A stretch of DNA of 64,000 nt from assembly GCF_014905175.1 (NCBI RefSeq), contig NC_057792.1:8246001-8310000 (forward strand), written 5' to 3'. Below are positions 35,671 to 44,546 of the stretch, piece after piece; the first letter of the stretch is position 1, and each line of letters starts with the position of its first letter. The notes below the pieces were generated by a model. It did no database searches, was not told the origin of the DNA, and was given only the letters and a program-made list of their open reading frames with translations. Source of the stretch: Aphidius gifuensis (lineage: Eukaryota > Arthropoda > Insecta > Hymenoptera > Braconidae). Made by a program: the position numbers and the translations under genes.

Positions 35671-36117
35671 TGTGAGGTGTGGATTCCTCACTTTACTTAT
35701 TTTACATTTAATTCAATTTCAAACAATAATTTAAAAGATAGACACGAGATTTATATTTAATATTAATAATAATGAAACAATTTATTTAACAAGTAGAATA
35801 CGTAATATGACGATTTAACAAGACACAATATGTATATATTTTACTAATTGTGATATGGCAAAGCCAAATCACAAATACAAATTTTAATTAATATTCTCAA
35901 TGTTTTTTGGACGCACTCGATGGTGGCCGGACAAGAAGTGCCATTTATATTTTTCTAGTTTTTCTACGTCGTCTCTACGACACGTAGACACACATTTCCC
36001 CTCATACATACATCACTCAATAAATACAACAATTATACTGGTGTCACGGAGGCACCAATACATACATATATACATTTTATATTTACAATATGGGTGTATC
36101 TATTTTGACACGCTACA
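35671..36117 (-). repeat. LTR, 5' copy in element orientation
   Basis: 447 bp, starting TGTAGCGTGTC on the minus strand, and nearly identical to 32740-33186. On its plus strand it creates a short spurious reading frame that runs into the polB remainder at 36118. Confidence 0.92.
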
Positions 36118-36838
36118 ACGTGAGCTTTGTCCAGATAATAGCATAAGTAATGTGATAGGATTAATTAAATGTCGAGTTTTGCCACCCCCCGTTTTATACA
36201 TACCAGTATTGCCGATGAGATGTCATAAAAAATTATTTTTTCCACTTTGTAACGCATGTATATTAACTTTAAATCAAGAAAATTGTGCTCATAATGAATC
36301 AGAACCCGCACTTATAGGTACTTGGGTATCTGAGGAGTTGAAAGTAGCGGTTGAGAAAGGGTATAAAATTTTACAAATAAAAAAAATATGGCATTGGGAT
36401 AAAACAACTCAATATGACCCAAAAACTAGAACTGGTGGTTTATTTACAGGTTACATAAATAAATTTTTAAAAATAAAACAAGAAGCTAGCGGTTGGCCTG
36501 TAGAGTGCGTTGATGCCGCATCAAAACAAGCATACATAGATAATTATAGTAAAGTAGAGGGAATTGATTTAGAGCCTACGAAAATTGAAAAAAATCCTGG
36601 TTTACGTCAAGTTGAACACAAATTGAATACAAAATTTATTCAAGAAGCTTATTTAGATGCTACATCAGCGCCACATGGTTACTTATTAATTGATTTGAAT
36701 CAGTCAACACCTGAAAACATTCGTATTAGGACATGTATTTTTCCTAGTGACCCTGTAAATTATGTGTATGTCCCAAAACAAGTACGTGATATAAATAATA
36801 GTGATCCATCTTTAAATTTACCAGTTGTACATCTATAA
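36118..36838 (+). pseudogene. POLB: Maverick copy A polB palm remainder fused to another protein's C-terminus
   Basis: Past the ACGT duplication the polymerase frame continues (ELCPDNSISN … PLCNACILTLN … ALIGTWVSEELK), up to a motif B-like KNPGLRQVEHKLNTKF. From there the polymerase signal ends abruptly. The last 65 or so residues (DATSAPHGYLLIDLNQSTPE onward, ending in a VYVPK segment) resemble the C-terminus of a different conserved Maverick protein. The palm motif C (YxDTDS) and the thumb are absent, so an internal deletion has joined two genes in frame. The stop overlaps the next ATG (TAATG at 36836). Confidence 0.7.
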
Positions 36839-37155
36839 TGTCTGACAACACACCAAAGCGGGTGCCTTTGAGAATACCATTTGATCGGAAAAATACAATA
36901 TTATTAACATCACTTGTTCATGCTAATCCAAAACAGCGTCGAGCAATACTTCAACACAGTGATTCTAAATTTATTCATTGTATTTGTGAAATCATTTTGA
37001 ATTATTTGAAAGGGGTTCTACCAATAAAAGATAAGGAAAAAAGGAAGCTAAAAAAATATAAGAAAATTTTGAGACAATTAATTTCAAAAATAAGTTGGGC
37101 ATCTAAAAAGAAAATTATCATAAAGCATTGTATTGGTATTTTACCATACACGTAA
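36838..37155 (+). CDS. Small basic conserved Maverick protein
   Basis: 105 residues with an intact frame. It has an NPKQRRAILQHSDSKFIHCI core, an ICEIILNYLKG helix, and a Lys/Arg-rich second half (KDKEKRKLKKYKKILR). The RRAxLxxxxxxxxxxICEC-like pattern is familiar from elements of this type in many invertebrates, where it precedes the gene corresponding to 37157. Its high positive charge would suit DNA condensation in a virion, but that is inference. The start overlaps the previous stop and the end overlaps the frame leading to 37157, as in compact viral gene sets. Confidence 0.65.
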   Translation: MSDNTPKRVPLRIPFDRKNTILLTSLVHANPKQRRAILQHSDSKFIHCICEIILNYLKGVLPIKDKEKRKLKKYKKILRQLISKISWASKKKIIIKHCIGILPYT

Positions 37156-37156
37156 G

Positions 37157-37918
37157 ATGGCCCTCGTACCTCACGATTCTATAAATAAACTCAAGTCGCT
37201 TGAAAATGAAAATCATGCATTAACAAGTATCCAAACACCTGGGGATCCAACATCACGTCTTGATAAAGAACTTACAAAAATTTTAAATTCTTCTAAAAAT
37301 GATGCAGAAAAATGGAGTGAATATCGTGAGTTATTTAAGCGATTTTTATTTTTTAATAGTGATGGTGACAGACCACATACAAAATTAACATATAAAGATA
37401 TCGATGATAGTACAGAGGATTCATCGTACCCTGTCGAGAATATAATAAAAAGTGTTCCTCCGCGATATCAGCAAAAAGCTAAGGCAATAATTGATCATAT
37501 TAACACTGCGGATATAGATAAGCGTTTTAAATGGGATAAATCTGGTCACATAAGTATAAACAACAATAAAATACCCAATACAAATATTGTTGATTTATTG
37601 AATAATGCTTTACGTTATCGTAAAAGTCATAATACTGTTGGTCAAAAAGAATTTGCAAAGTTTCTCCATGGTATAAATACTCCACGTAATTTTGTAGGTA
37701 ATGACAATTTCTGGAAGTCACCTATCATTTCAGAAGATGAAGATGATGAAGACACAATATTGTTTTCAACACCATTAGCCGAACGCCCAAATCACAGAGT
37801 TAGTAAAAGTTTTGAGCCGCAATTTCCGGATGGTGAGAAACCAACTACTAGTGGTGAACCTAAAGTATCATGGCAAAGACTAAGTCCTGAAAAGAAAAAG
37901 TCAAAAAAGACCTCATAA
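37157..37918 (+). CDS. Conserved Maverick protein, unknown, upstream of integrase
   Basis: Starting at MALVPHDSINKL (37157; an upstream in-frame M lies at 37133), the frame runs intact for about 253 residues. It has an LDKELTKILNS helix, a central VDLLNNALRYRKSHNT segment ending GINTPRNFVGN, and an acidic then Lys-rich C-terminus. The LLxxALRxRK … G…INxPxxxVGN pattern is typical of a protein found just upstream of the integrase in this Maverick lineage. No enzymatic motif is visible; it may be structural or core-associated. Confidence 0.6.
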   Translation: MALVPHDSINKLKSLENENHALTSIQTPGDPTSRLDKELTKILNSSKNDAEKWSEYRELFKRFLFFNSDGDRPHTKLTYKDIDDSTEDSSYPVENIIKSVPPRYQQKAKAIIDHINTADIDKRFKWDKSGHISINNNKIPNTNIVDLLNNALRYRKSHNTVGQKEFAKFLHGINTPRNFVGNDNFWKSPIISEDEDDEDTILFSTPLAERPNHRVSKSFEPQFPDGEKPTTSGEPKVSWQRLSPEKKKSKKTS

Positions 37919-37920
37919 AT

Positions 37921-39013
37921 ACTAATGAGAAAAATATAAAAAATAATACACCCATTGCAAATATTTATTATGATTTATCAAATCCTGTTGCTTATACTGG
38001 TGCACGTAATATTGTAGCAAAATATCCAGTTTTAAGTGATAAAATAAAAGAGTATTTAAATTCACAAGACGCGTATACATTACACAAACGTGTCAAACGT
38101 AAATTTCCGCGTTTACATTATAATGTATCAGGCATCGATTCTGTTTAGGAAGCTGATTTAGCAGATTTACAAAGTATAAAATCAGAAAATAATGGTATAA
38201 CTTTTTTACTTGTTGTTATTGATGTATTTAGTAAATTCTTATGGATTGAACCATTAAAAAATAAAACCGGTCCAAAAGTATGTTCAGGATTTGAACGTAT
38301 ATTTTAAAAGAGCAATGGTCGTATGCCTGTTTTTTTACAGACTGATTCTGGAAGTGAGTTTAAAAACAAAATTATCCAAAAGATGTTGAGCGATGCTAAT
38401 ATTTATTTTCGAGTGGCAAGAAATCCTGACATAAAATGCATCAATTGTAGAACGCAAAATACGTACAATAAAAGAACGTATTTGGCGTTAATTTACGCAT
38501 AAAAGAACACATAAATATATAGATATATTACAACAAATTGTCGATGGGTACAATAACTCTATTCATACATCGATTAAAATGACACCAGCTGCAGTGACAA
38601 TAAATAATTTAGAAATCGTTAGAAAAAATATAGAAAGTCGTTATGATGATGAAAAAATAGTTGATCGATTTAAATATAAAGTAAATGACCGTGTGCGCAT
38701 CAGTACTGCGAAAGGTGAATTCCAGAAAGGATATACCCCTTCATGGTCTCGGGAAATATTTAAAATAACAAAAGCTACATCACGTCAAGGCAAACCGATT
38801 TATGAGTTAGCCGATTTAGCTGGTGAAGTTATTGATGGTATGTTCTATGAGGTTGAATTGTCTTCAGTTAACAAAAACATTAAAGAAAGTGTATTTAAAA
38901 TCGAAAAAATTCTAAAAACACGTGGTAAAGGCAAGCGAAAAGAATATTTTGTACACTGGCTGGATTGGCCATCGAAATTTGATAGCTGGATTCCTGCAAG
39001 TAATCTACAATGA
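37921..39013 (+). pseudogene. INT: Maverick copy A integrase with C-terminal chromodomain, broken
   Basis: Open stretches read NPVAYTGARNIVAKYP, then DAYTLHKRVKRKFPR and the core. Stops and shifts interrupt the core near 38148 and 38306, and again around 38440-38503. The first catalytic Asp lies in EADLADLQS and the second in QTDSGSEFKN. The Glu is read only after a frame change near 38440 (IVERKIR). From 38579 the frame is intact to 39013 and ends in a chromodomain (IEKILKTRGKGKRKEYFVHW … WIPASNL). The fold is that of retroviral-type DDE integrases used by Polintons. This copy cannot make a working enzyme. Confidence 0.85.
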
Positions 39014-39198
39014 ATAATGACAGAAATTTTTACCTCACACTTGTTAGTAACAAAAGTACTGAATTTTATCCTAATAATAATGCATCAGAATTTAGTATAC
39101 AACTACCATGTGAAATCAATTTGGAGGTCGAGTGGGTTGTTTGGCGCAAGTCGTTAATTGTCTTGTTTATGCCGAATATGATAATATTATCGAAATAG
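39010..39198 (+). pseudogene. Truncated conserved Maverick gene, only the N-terminus left
   Basis: The ATG overlaps the integrase stop (ATGA at 39010). About 50 residues follow the pattern xxFYLTLxSN … EFYPNNNASEFSIQLP, seen at the start of a longer conserved protein in related elements. There it may be a minor virion component. The family signal stops near 39150, and the next gene begins less than 150 bases later, so most of the gene, and perhaps the capsid genes beyond it, have been deleted. Confidence 0.55.
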
Positions 39199-39291
39199 AC
39201 TCCAGCCGTCAAGTTATAATGGATTATAGTAATTAAATATAAAGAAGAATGAAAATAAAAATATATATTAGTCTAAGCAGCGCAGGATAGC

Positions 39292-39815
39292 GTGATTCAT
39301 CTCATGGATACTCAACAGCTAGGTAGAGCCCTACCGTATACAGATATCTCTGTTGGTGGAATTCATCCTGTAGACAAACTACCTTTTGTCTGGCCAAAGC
39401 CGTGTGCAATAATTGCAAATACAGACAATCATAACCAACCAGGATCTCATTGGGTCGCATTATTTATCGATCATTTTGGCTATGGAATATACTTCGATAG
39501 TTTTGGACAAAGACCTACAGCTATGTCCTCAGAAGGAACACTGTCTGTTACGAGTATAATAATAAAAGGCTTCAAGATTTTTCGTCTAATGTGTGTGGTT
39601 GCTATTGCATTGTTGCTCTACATTGGTTTTCCAATGGCGGAAATCTTTCGAGTTTCCAACGCCTGTTTGGCGACGATACTAAACTCAACGACAATACTAT
39701 AATGACAATGTATAAAAAACTGATTCAAAAAAAAAATATATTTAAAAATAAGCGTTTCCATTTTCTCCGAGGTAGTGGTGCAACTGTACAACATTCTTAT
39801 TATAAATTTCGTTGA
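39292..39815 (+). pseudogene. PRO: Maverick copy A adenain-like cysteine protease, one frameshift
   Basis: The first frame shows the catalytic His in GSHWVALF (about residue 53) and the acidic residue in IYFDSFG (about 69). The nucleophile Cys lies in a VCGCYCIVALHW segment that is only in frame in the second reading frame (39591-39815), so a single shift near 39575 breaks the gene. The C-terminus continues to RFHFLRGSGATVQ. In related viruses this enzyme matures virion proteins. The N-terminal part before LMDTQQL may also be missing. Confidence 0.8.
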
Positions 39816-39886
39816 ATAAAGAAATAAATGAAATAAATAAAATTGTTTTTTGTTTGAATTATTTCCTCTCCTTAATTTTTAAAAAA

Positions 39887-39932
39887 TATATAAGAAGAGA
39901 ATTTTAAAATTGATGTTTAGTTTAAAAAAATG
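39887..39932 (+). promoter_or_regulatory. TATA box and initiator of the IAP gene
   Basis: TATATAAG at 39887-39894 is followed about 25 bases later by TTTAGTTT and the ATG at 39930. The short leader resembles other promoters in this window. Confidence 0.55.
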
Positions 39933-41003
39933 GCTTCATCAACAAGCATGGTGATGGCAGAACACATCGAAAAACGTACTTGGTTTGAACGTGGTGAAAG
40001 ATTATTGTATCGTGTAGAATCCAATCGCCGTAAAAGTTTTGAAACATGGCCGTTAGCTCATCTTTTAGATATTTTTGAATTGGCTTCTGCTGGATTCTAT
40101 TATACCGGAGTTGGTAACTTTGTATGTTGTTTTGAATGTGGAGTTAAAATTAACGATTGGACTTTGGGTGATAATGCTTGGCTTGAACATCATCGAAACA
40201 AACCAAGCTGTAGATTTGTGCGCCGAATACCATGTGGAAATGTCCCTGTGGGCATCCACCCTGACACCGTGGCTGTACCTACTTACTACCCTTATCGGAA
40301 AAATATTTCTCCTGTAATTTCACCGTCATTCCGTTATTCATATTATTCAGCTGCGGTATCAAGACTTGAACATCGAGAATTTTTAAGTCTTTTTGATTAT
40401 GCACCACCACCGTACCCGGATCCACAGCCTGAGATTGATGTTAAAACTGCCAAGGTTCGACGATACTTGACTTATGACTTACGCCTGAAATCATATAGAT
40501 ATTGGCCTAGGCACATGAGCCAGACAAAAAAAAAGCTAGCTGAGGCCGGATTTTTCTACACTGGTATTGGTGACTACGTTCAGTGTTATCACTGTGGTAA
40601 TGGTATAAAAGATTGGCTCCCAAATGAAGATCCATGGAAAGAACATGCACGTTATTTTAAAGAATGTTATTTCGTACGTGTTATCAAAGGACAAGAATTT
40701 ATTGATCATTTTAAAATACCTCAAACCGGTGATCAACCATCAGACGTTGAGGAAGAAGCAGAAAGTTTGACAATCGAATCGAACTCAATAGTCATTATGA
40801 GAAATATACCTACGGATTACCACAGTATAGATGAAGATATTGAATTCAAATGTAAAATTTGTTTTGAAAAAAATTTAGGTATATTATTTTTACCATGTAG
40901 ACATTTTGTTTCTTGTGGAAATTGTTCAACTGATTTAAAAAAATGTGTTATATGTAGAGCAGATATTGAAAAAGTTGTACGCCCAATTATTTCATTAATA
41001 TAA
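39930..41003 (+). CDS. Inhibitor of apoptosis, two BIR domains and a C-terminal RING, intact
   Basis: 357 residues with an intact frame. BIR1 (about residues 33-100) has CFEC, then 16 residues, H, 6 residues, C. BIR2 (about 183-252) has CYHC, 16, H, 6, C. Both keep the conserved Gly and Trp positions (GFYYTG … DW). The C-terminal RING (about 305-350) is C3HC4: CKIC, 11 residues, CRH, C-x2-C, 6 residues, CVIC. The two-BIR plus RING layout is that of baculovirus Op-IAP-like and insect IAP1-like proteins, which block caspases or their activators and act as ubiquitin ligases. It lies between the broken protease and the broken fusion gene of Maverick copy A. It alone of the recognisable genes here is undamaged, which may point to recent insertion or to selection. 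Confidence 0.93.
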   Translation: MASSTSMVMAEHIEKRTWFERGERLLYRVESNRRKSFETWPLAHLLDIFELASAGFYYTGVGNFVCCFECGVKINDWTLGDNAWLEHHRNKPSCRFVRRIPCGNVPVGIHPDTVAVPTYYPYRKNISPVISPSFRYSYYSAAVSRLEHREFLSLFDYAPPPYPDPQPEIDVKTAKVRRYLTYDLRLKSYRYWPRHMSQTKKKLAEAGFFYTGIGDYVQCYHCGNGIKDWLPNEDPWKEHARYFKECYFVRVIKGQEFIDHFKIPQTGDQPSDVEEEAESLTIESNSIVIMRNIPTDYHSIDEDIEFKCKICFEKNLGILFLPCRHFVSCGNCSTDLKKCVICRADIEKVVRPIISLI

Positions 41004-41122
41004 AAATAAAAATAATTTTTTAAACAAATATAACCTGTCTTGTAAATTTTTTTACCTATTCATATACCCATGTTGTAAATTAATCGACTTAGTCAATCAC
41101 AAGCCGTGATTCAGTCAATACC

Positions 41123-42942
41123 ATGGCGTTTACAGCATTTCTGATTTTTTCTGTAGTTGTGAAGATAATTGAATCGAGAATACAAACACCGGGTTTGTAT
41201 CATGATCATATCGAAAACGTGCGTCTAACGAGTAATAGTCTACAACTTACAACGTATATGGATGTTGACGATCTTCTCAATTTTTTACCGAATATTTTAC
41301 CTTTGCGTTACTTTGATGCTGATTTGGGCGGGGGAGGTAATTATACTAAAGAAGACCCAGGATTGGCTGGTCTACATAAAATATGTCAAAAGTATGAAGC
41401 AGATAAGATTGTAGAAAATAATTGCGACTTTGTATCACGATGCCTTCCTTTTTTGGAACAACAACGAAAAAAAATCGCAATGTATACAGAACAAATTAAT
41501 TCACTATTTCATAAAGACGTTATAAAAACAAAACGTGATGAACCCATCTACCCTATCGTGGGTGCAATATCAAGCTCTTTATTTGGGATTCTGAATAAAG
41601 ACGATGCCAAGATGATTAACGAAGAAATCAATAAATTAAAACGTGATAATAAAAAAACAATTTCTGTTTTAAATAATACAACCCATTTATTACAAACAGA
41701 GCTACATACAGCGCAGACTTGATTGAAAAACAATGACGGTCTTATCAATTTTTTTCGTGCACAAATGGAAGAATTTAGTGTTGGATGGAAAAGCAAGGAT
41801 ACACTTTTATGGAAAGTTCACTTTGAAACTATGGTAAATCTCGGACGTACCTGGCTTCAGAATATAGAGCTGAGTTATGATGAATATATTAATTCCTTAG
41901 AACTCGTAATTCAAATCGACTATTTTGCTAGACTCGGATTAATCCACCCTCGAATAATGTCTAGTAAGAAAATTGAAGATTCTTTGCGTCTTTTTTTACA
42001 AAATAATAATAATCAGTATGTACTACCATTATCAATAAATGAAGCGGGTATTGATGGCCTGCGGAAAATTGCAAAAATATCTATTGCCTACCATGAGAGA
42101 CGAATTTTACTGAGTATACCTCTACTATCACCAAAAATTTATTCAATATATGAAATCCATCCAGTACCGATAAAACAACATACTTTCCAATCACATATTG
42201 CGGCATACATTAAACCTAAAAGTTCTTTGATTCTTATAGCCCAAGATAAAAGTGAATACAGTACCAACGTTAATATCCAGGCATGTCAATTTTCACCAGT
42301 CGTACCAACATCTTTTTGTACTCACTCTTTTTCTTTACAAGATACAAGAAATATAAATTCATGTGAAATTAATTTATTAATGACAAACAAACAAGATAAT
42401 ATGTTAGATTGTGATATTCAATTTTTATGAAAATCCTCAACCAAATTTTATTCAATTATATAATAAAAAATGGTTATATAGCATGGTTGAAAATACTGAG
42501 TTACGAGTTATTTGTGGTGATGACGTGAAAACCCGCAAACTAAATTATACAGGTATAATAACTGTCAATAGTGGATGTAGAGCCCGTATCGACATTAGTC
42601 GGTGTTCCCGGCATATCCCAAAATAATGATAAAGTCCTCCATCCCTATATTGGTGGATATGATTTTTTAAATTTAGTTGAAGGTATAAATGAAACTAATA
42701 AAACAGCGATTGAAAAAATGATTGTCAACTCAAGTCCTCTAAGTCTTAAAGAAATTGTAAAGACATTAAATGCTGTGAAATTTACTGTGACTGAAAAAGA
42801 AAAAAATTCACGATACACACCTAAAAATTTTACTGGGTCAAATATTATTAGGACTTGTTCTTTTGTACCATATTTTAAAAAAACCAACATTGAATTGTTT
42901 TTACACAATAAGAAAAAAAAATTAAAAAATTCAACGACATAA
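41123..42942 (+). pseudogene. Baculovirus F / errantivirus Env-like fusion glycoprotein, broken
   Basis: The ATG at 41123 opens with a hydrophobic signal-peptide-like stretch (MAFTAFLIFSVVV). About residue 135 there is a basic KTKR site followed by a hydrophobic segment and a heptad region containing SLFGILNKDDAKMINEEI, the pattern following the cleavage site in F-type (Ld130-like) proteins. The frame is broken by one in-frame TGA (41720-41722), a shift near 42420 and another near 42600. Cys and Gly positions in the third piece (VICGDD, NSGCRAR) fit the family. No clear transmembrane anchor is seen in the last piece. The TCAGTC element at 41111 may be its initiator. Related class I fusogens mediate low-pH entry; this copy cannot make a full protein. 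Confidence 0.72.
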
Positions 42943-43034
42943 AAGTTGAAAATGATGTTGGATCCTCAGACAGACCAACCAACACCGACATCTACTAAAA
43001 TCTGTAAGCTCTCCCACTCTTATTTTTGAAAAAG

Positions 43035-43078
43035 TATAAAAGCTTTCGAAAAAAAGTTTATTTCATCAGTTTTTCAAC
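43035..43078 (+). promoter_or_regulatory. TATAAAAG box and TCAGT initiator of the 43079 gene
   Basis: TATAAAAG at 43035-43042 and CATCAGTTTTT at 43064-43074 are spaced about 30 bases apart, directly before the ATG at 43079. The same pair precedes the capsid genes of Maverick copy B. Confidence 0.75.
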
Positions 43079-43855
43079 ATGGCTCAGTACGACAGGGTTC
43101 TCGTTTTACCATATACAACGGCTCTTAATAAATCTAATACAAAATCATTGTGTGTTGGTCTTGAGTGGACGAGTGGCGAGTATTTTAAATTTGCAATACA
43201 AATTGTAGCCAGTGATACCAAAAGAAGTATTTTTTTGGATAACGAGACGCAATGGATACCGTTGACGAAAATGTGTAGATCATTTTCATATTATTATGAT
43301 GGTGACGATTCGAGACCGGACTTCAAACTCAATTACACTCAACCAGTACATCTTGGAGATTTAACTATAAGTTTTCCAGCCACAGACCATAAACGTGAGC
43401 GAGGTATTCTTTTTGAACAAGGGAATGTCCGTTTATTATTTATGAAAAAAACTTTGAGGACATTATCCTCTCTCGGAACATGGATAGCAGCTTGTCAAAA
43501 AATATTGACTCATTATCCTGCAGATATTTACTCGGATGGCATTATAGAATATCTACGAAAAAACTTTGGAGGTGTACGTATTCATAACGAAGCTCTTCAG
43601 CATTATTTACAGATGACTGTTGGGAACCATTTATTTGAGAAAATACAGAAATCCACTGAAGACAATACAAAACTTGAACCGGGTTTGATGGATCCATGTT
43701 TGCCTTTATTGTATAATGATATTTTAGTCAAGAATTTTGATCAGTTATACGACTTTATTTATCCTGCCACTGCACCAAACAGTTTAAATCCTGTGGAGTA
43801 TCGTGGACCAACACCTTCCCATTATGTAGACCATATGGTCAACGACACTAAATAA
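43079..43855 (+). CDS. Intact 258-residue protein of unknown function at the end of Maverick copy A
   Basis: The frame is intact, with a strong promoter-like pair just upstream. The N-terminal half reads RVLVLPYTTALNKSNTKSLC … LEWTSGEYFKF and then DNETQWIPLTKMCRSFSYYYDG, a beta-rich region. The sequence then turns helical (SSLGTWIAACQKILTHY) and ends in a Pro-rich segment. The first half resembles small conserved proteins I associate with arthropod Maverick neighbours, but no function is known to me. It has no signal peptide or membrane segment and no recognisable catalytic motif. A nucleic-acid-binding role is one possibility only. Confidence 0.6.
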   Translation: MAQYDRVLVLPYTTALNKSNTKSLCVGLEWTSGEYFKFAIQIVASDTKRSIFLDNETQWIPLTKMCRSFSYYYDGDDSRPDFKLNYTQPVHLGDLTISFPATDHKRERGILFEQGNVRLLFMKKTLRTLSSLGTWIAACQKILTHYPADIYSDGIIEYLRKNFGGVRIHNEALQHYLQMTVGNHLFEKIQKSTEDNTKLEPGLMDPCLPLLYNDILVKNFDQLYDFIYPATAPNSLNPVEYRGPTPSHYVDHMVNDTK

Positions 43856-44145
43856 AAAATGAATGAATGATTTGTATTTAAAAAAAATAATAATAATAAT
43901 GATAAATGAATCTCTCATATGCACAAGGATTAAGAACGGTTCTTGTGTCAAAGATTGTCTCAATACAAATAAATGTATGAGTGAATAATCGATCGATATA
44001 TATTGATATTTTTGCATATATTGTAATTATAGCGTTTTATGAACACCTTGTACCATACAAGTAGAAATTAAAAACACAATTCTGTTGACAAAACTTTTTT
44101 TCAGCTCTACTAGTCAGTATTTATTACACAGAAAACAAAGTCAAG
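43856..44145. other. AT-rich intergenic sequence, possible right margin of Maverick copy A
   Basis: AATAATAAT repeats and the AATAAA-like words after 43850 could serve as the 3' end of the preceding gene. No terminal inverted repeat matching the left side was recognised. Confidence 0.4.
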
Positions 44146-44437
44146 TTTCAAACAAGATATCCAACTCCAATTCGGATCCGAAAATACTCCGGGATAACGG
44201 ATCCGGTTTGCCTTTTTCTAATCGGGCTCAATCCTGAAGTTGACTTAGAGAAAAAAAATGAATTCAAATTCCAAACAGGACATCAAAGTCCAATTCGGAT
44301 CCGAAAATACTCCGAGATAACGGATCCGGTTTGCCTTATTATAATCGGATCCGATTTGGGTCAAGAAACAGTCAGGAAAACCAGGTCCGATTCAGATCAG
44401 GATCCGGCTCGCCCGGATCTAATTTCCACTCGAGTTA
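44146..44437 (-). repeat. Inverted member of the GATCCG-rich dispersed family, with internal 115-bp duplication
   Basis: It ends AATTTCCACTCGAG, the reverse complement of the start of the copy at 19799. Two tandem units (from about 44146 and 44265) share the TCCAATTCGGATCCGAAAAT and GATAACGGATCCGGTTTGCC segments. Confidence 0.7.
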
Positions 44438-44546
44438 GTCTAATGCATTTATCTTATTTTCTTTAGTTTGTATTTTTTTAGTTGTCTGTTATCTCTGCTT
44501 TTGATCCCTCGCTTACTTTATTCTATTTCTATTTAATTTAAAATAT

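Larger units (their letters stand above)
32740..36117 (-). mobile_element. Complete non-autonomous LTR retrotransposon inserted in polB
   Basis: Two 447-bp direct repeats bound a 2,484-bp interior and differ at only about two positions by eye. The LTR reads TGTAGCGTGTC … CACACCTCACA on the minus strand, with TG/CA ends. A 4-base duplication ACGT flanks the element (32736-32739 and 36118-36121). The interior encodes one protein and no protease, reverse transcriptase or integrase, so it must have been mobilised by another element. Four-base duplications are typical of Ty3/gypsy integrases. Without the element and one ACGT, the flanking polB frame is in register. Nearly identical LTRs mean a recent insertion. 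Confidence 0.92.

Noticed and set aside
41123..42942. Fusion gene as part of an errantivirus or gypsy element
   Set aside because: No LTR, gag or pol of that type was seen on either side, and the neighbours are Maverick genes. The alternative stays open but is less likely.
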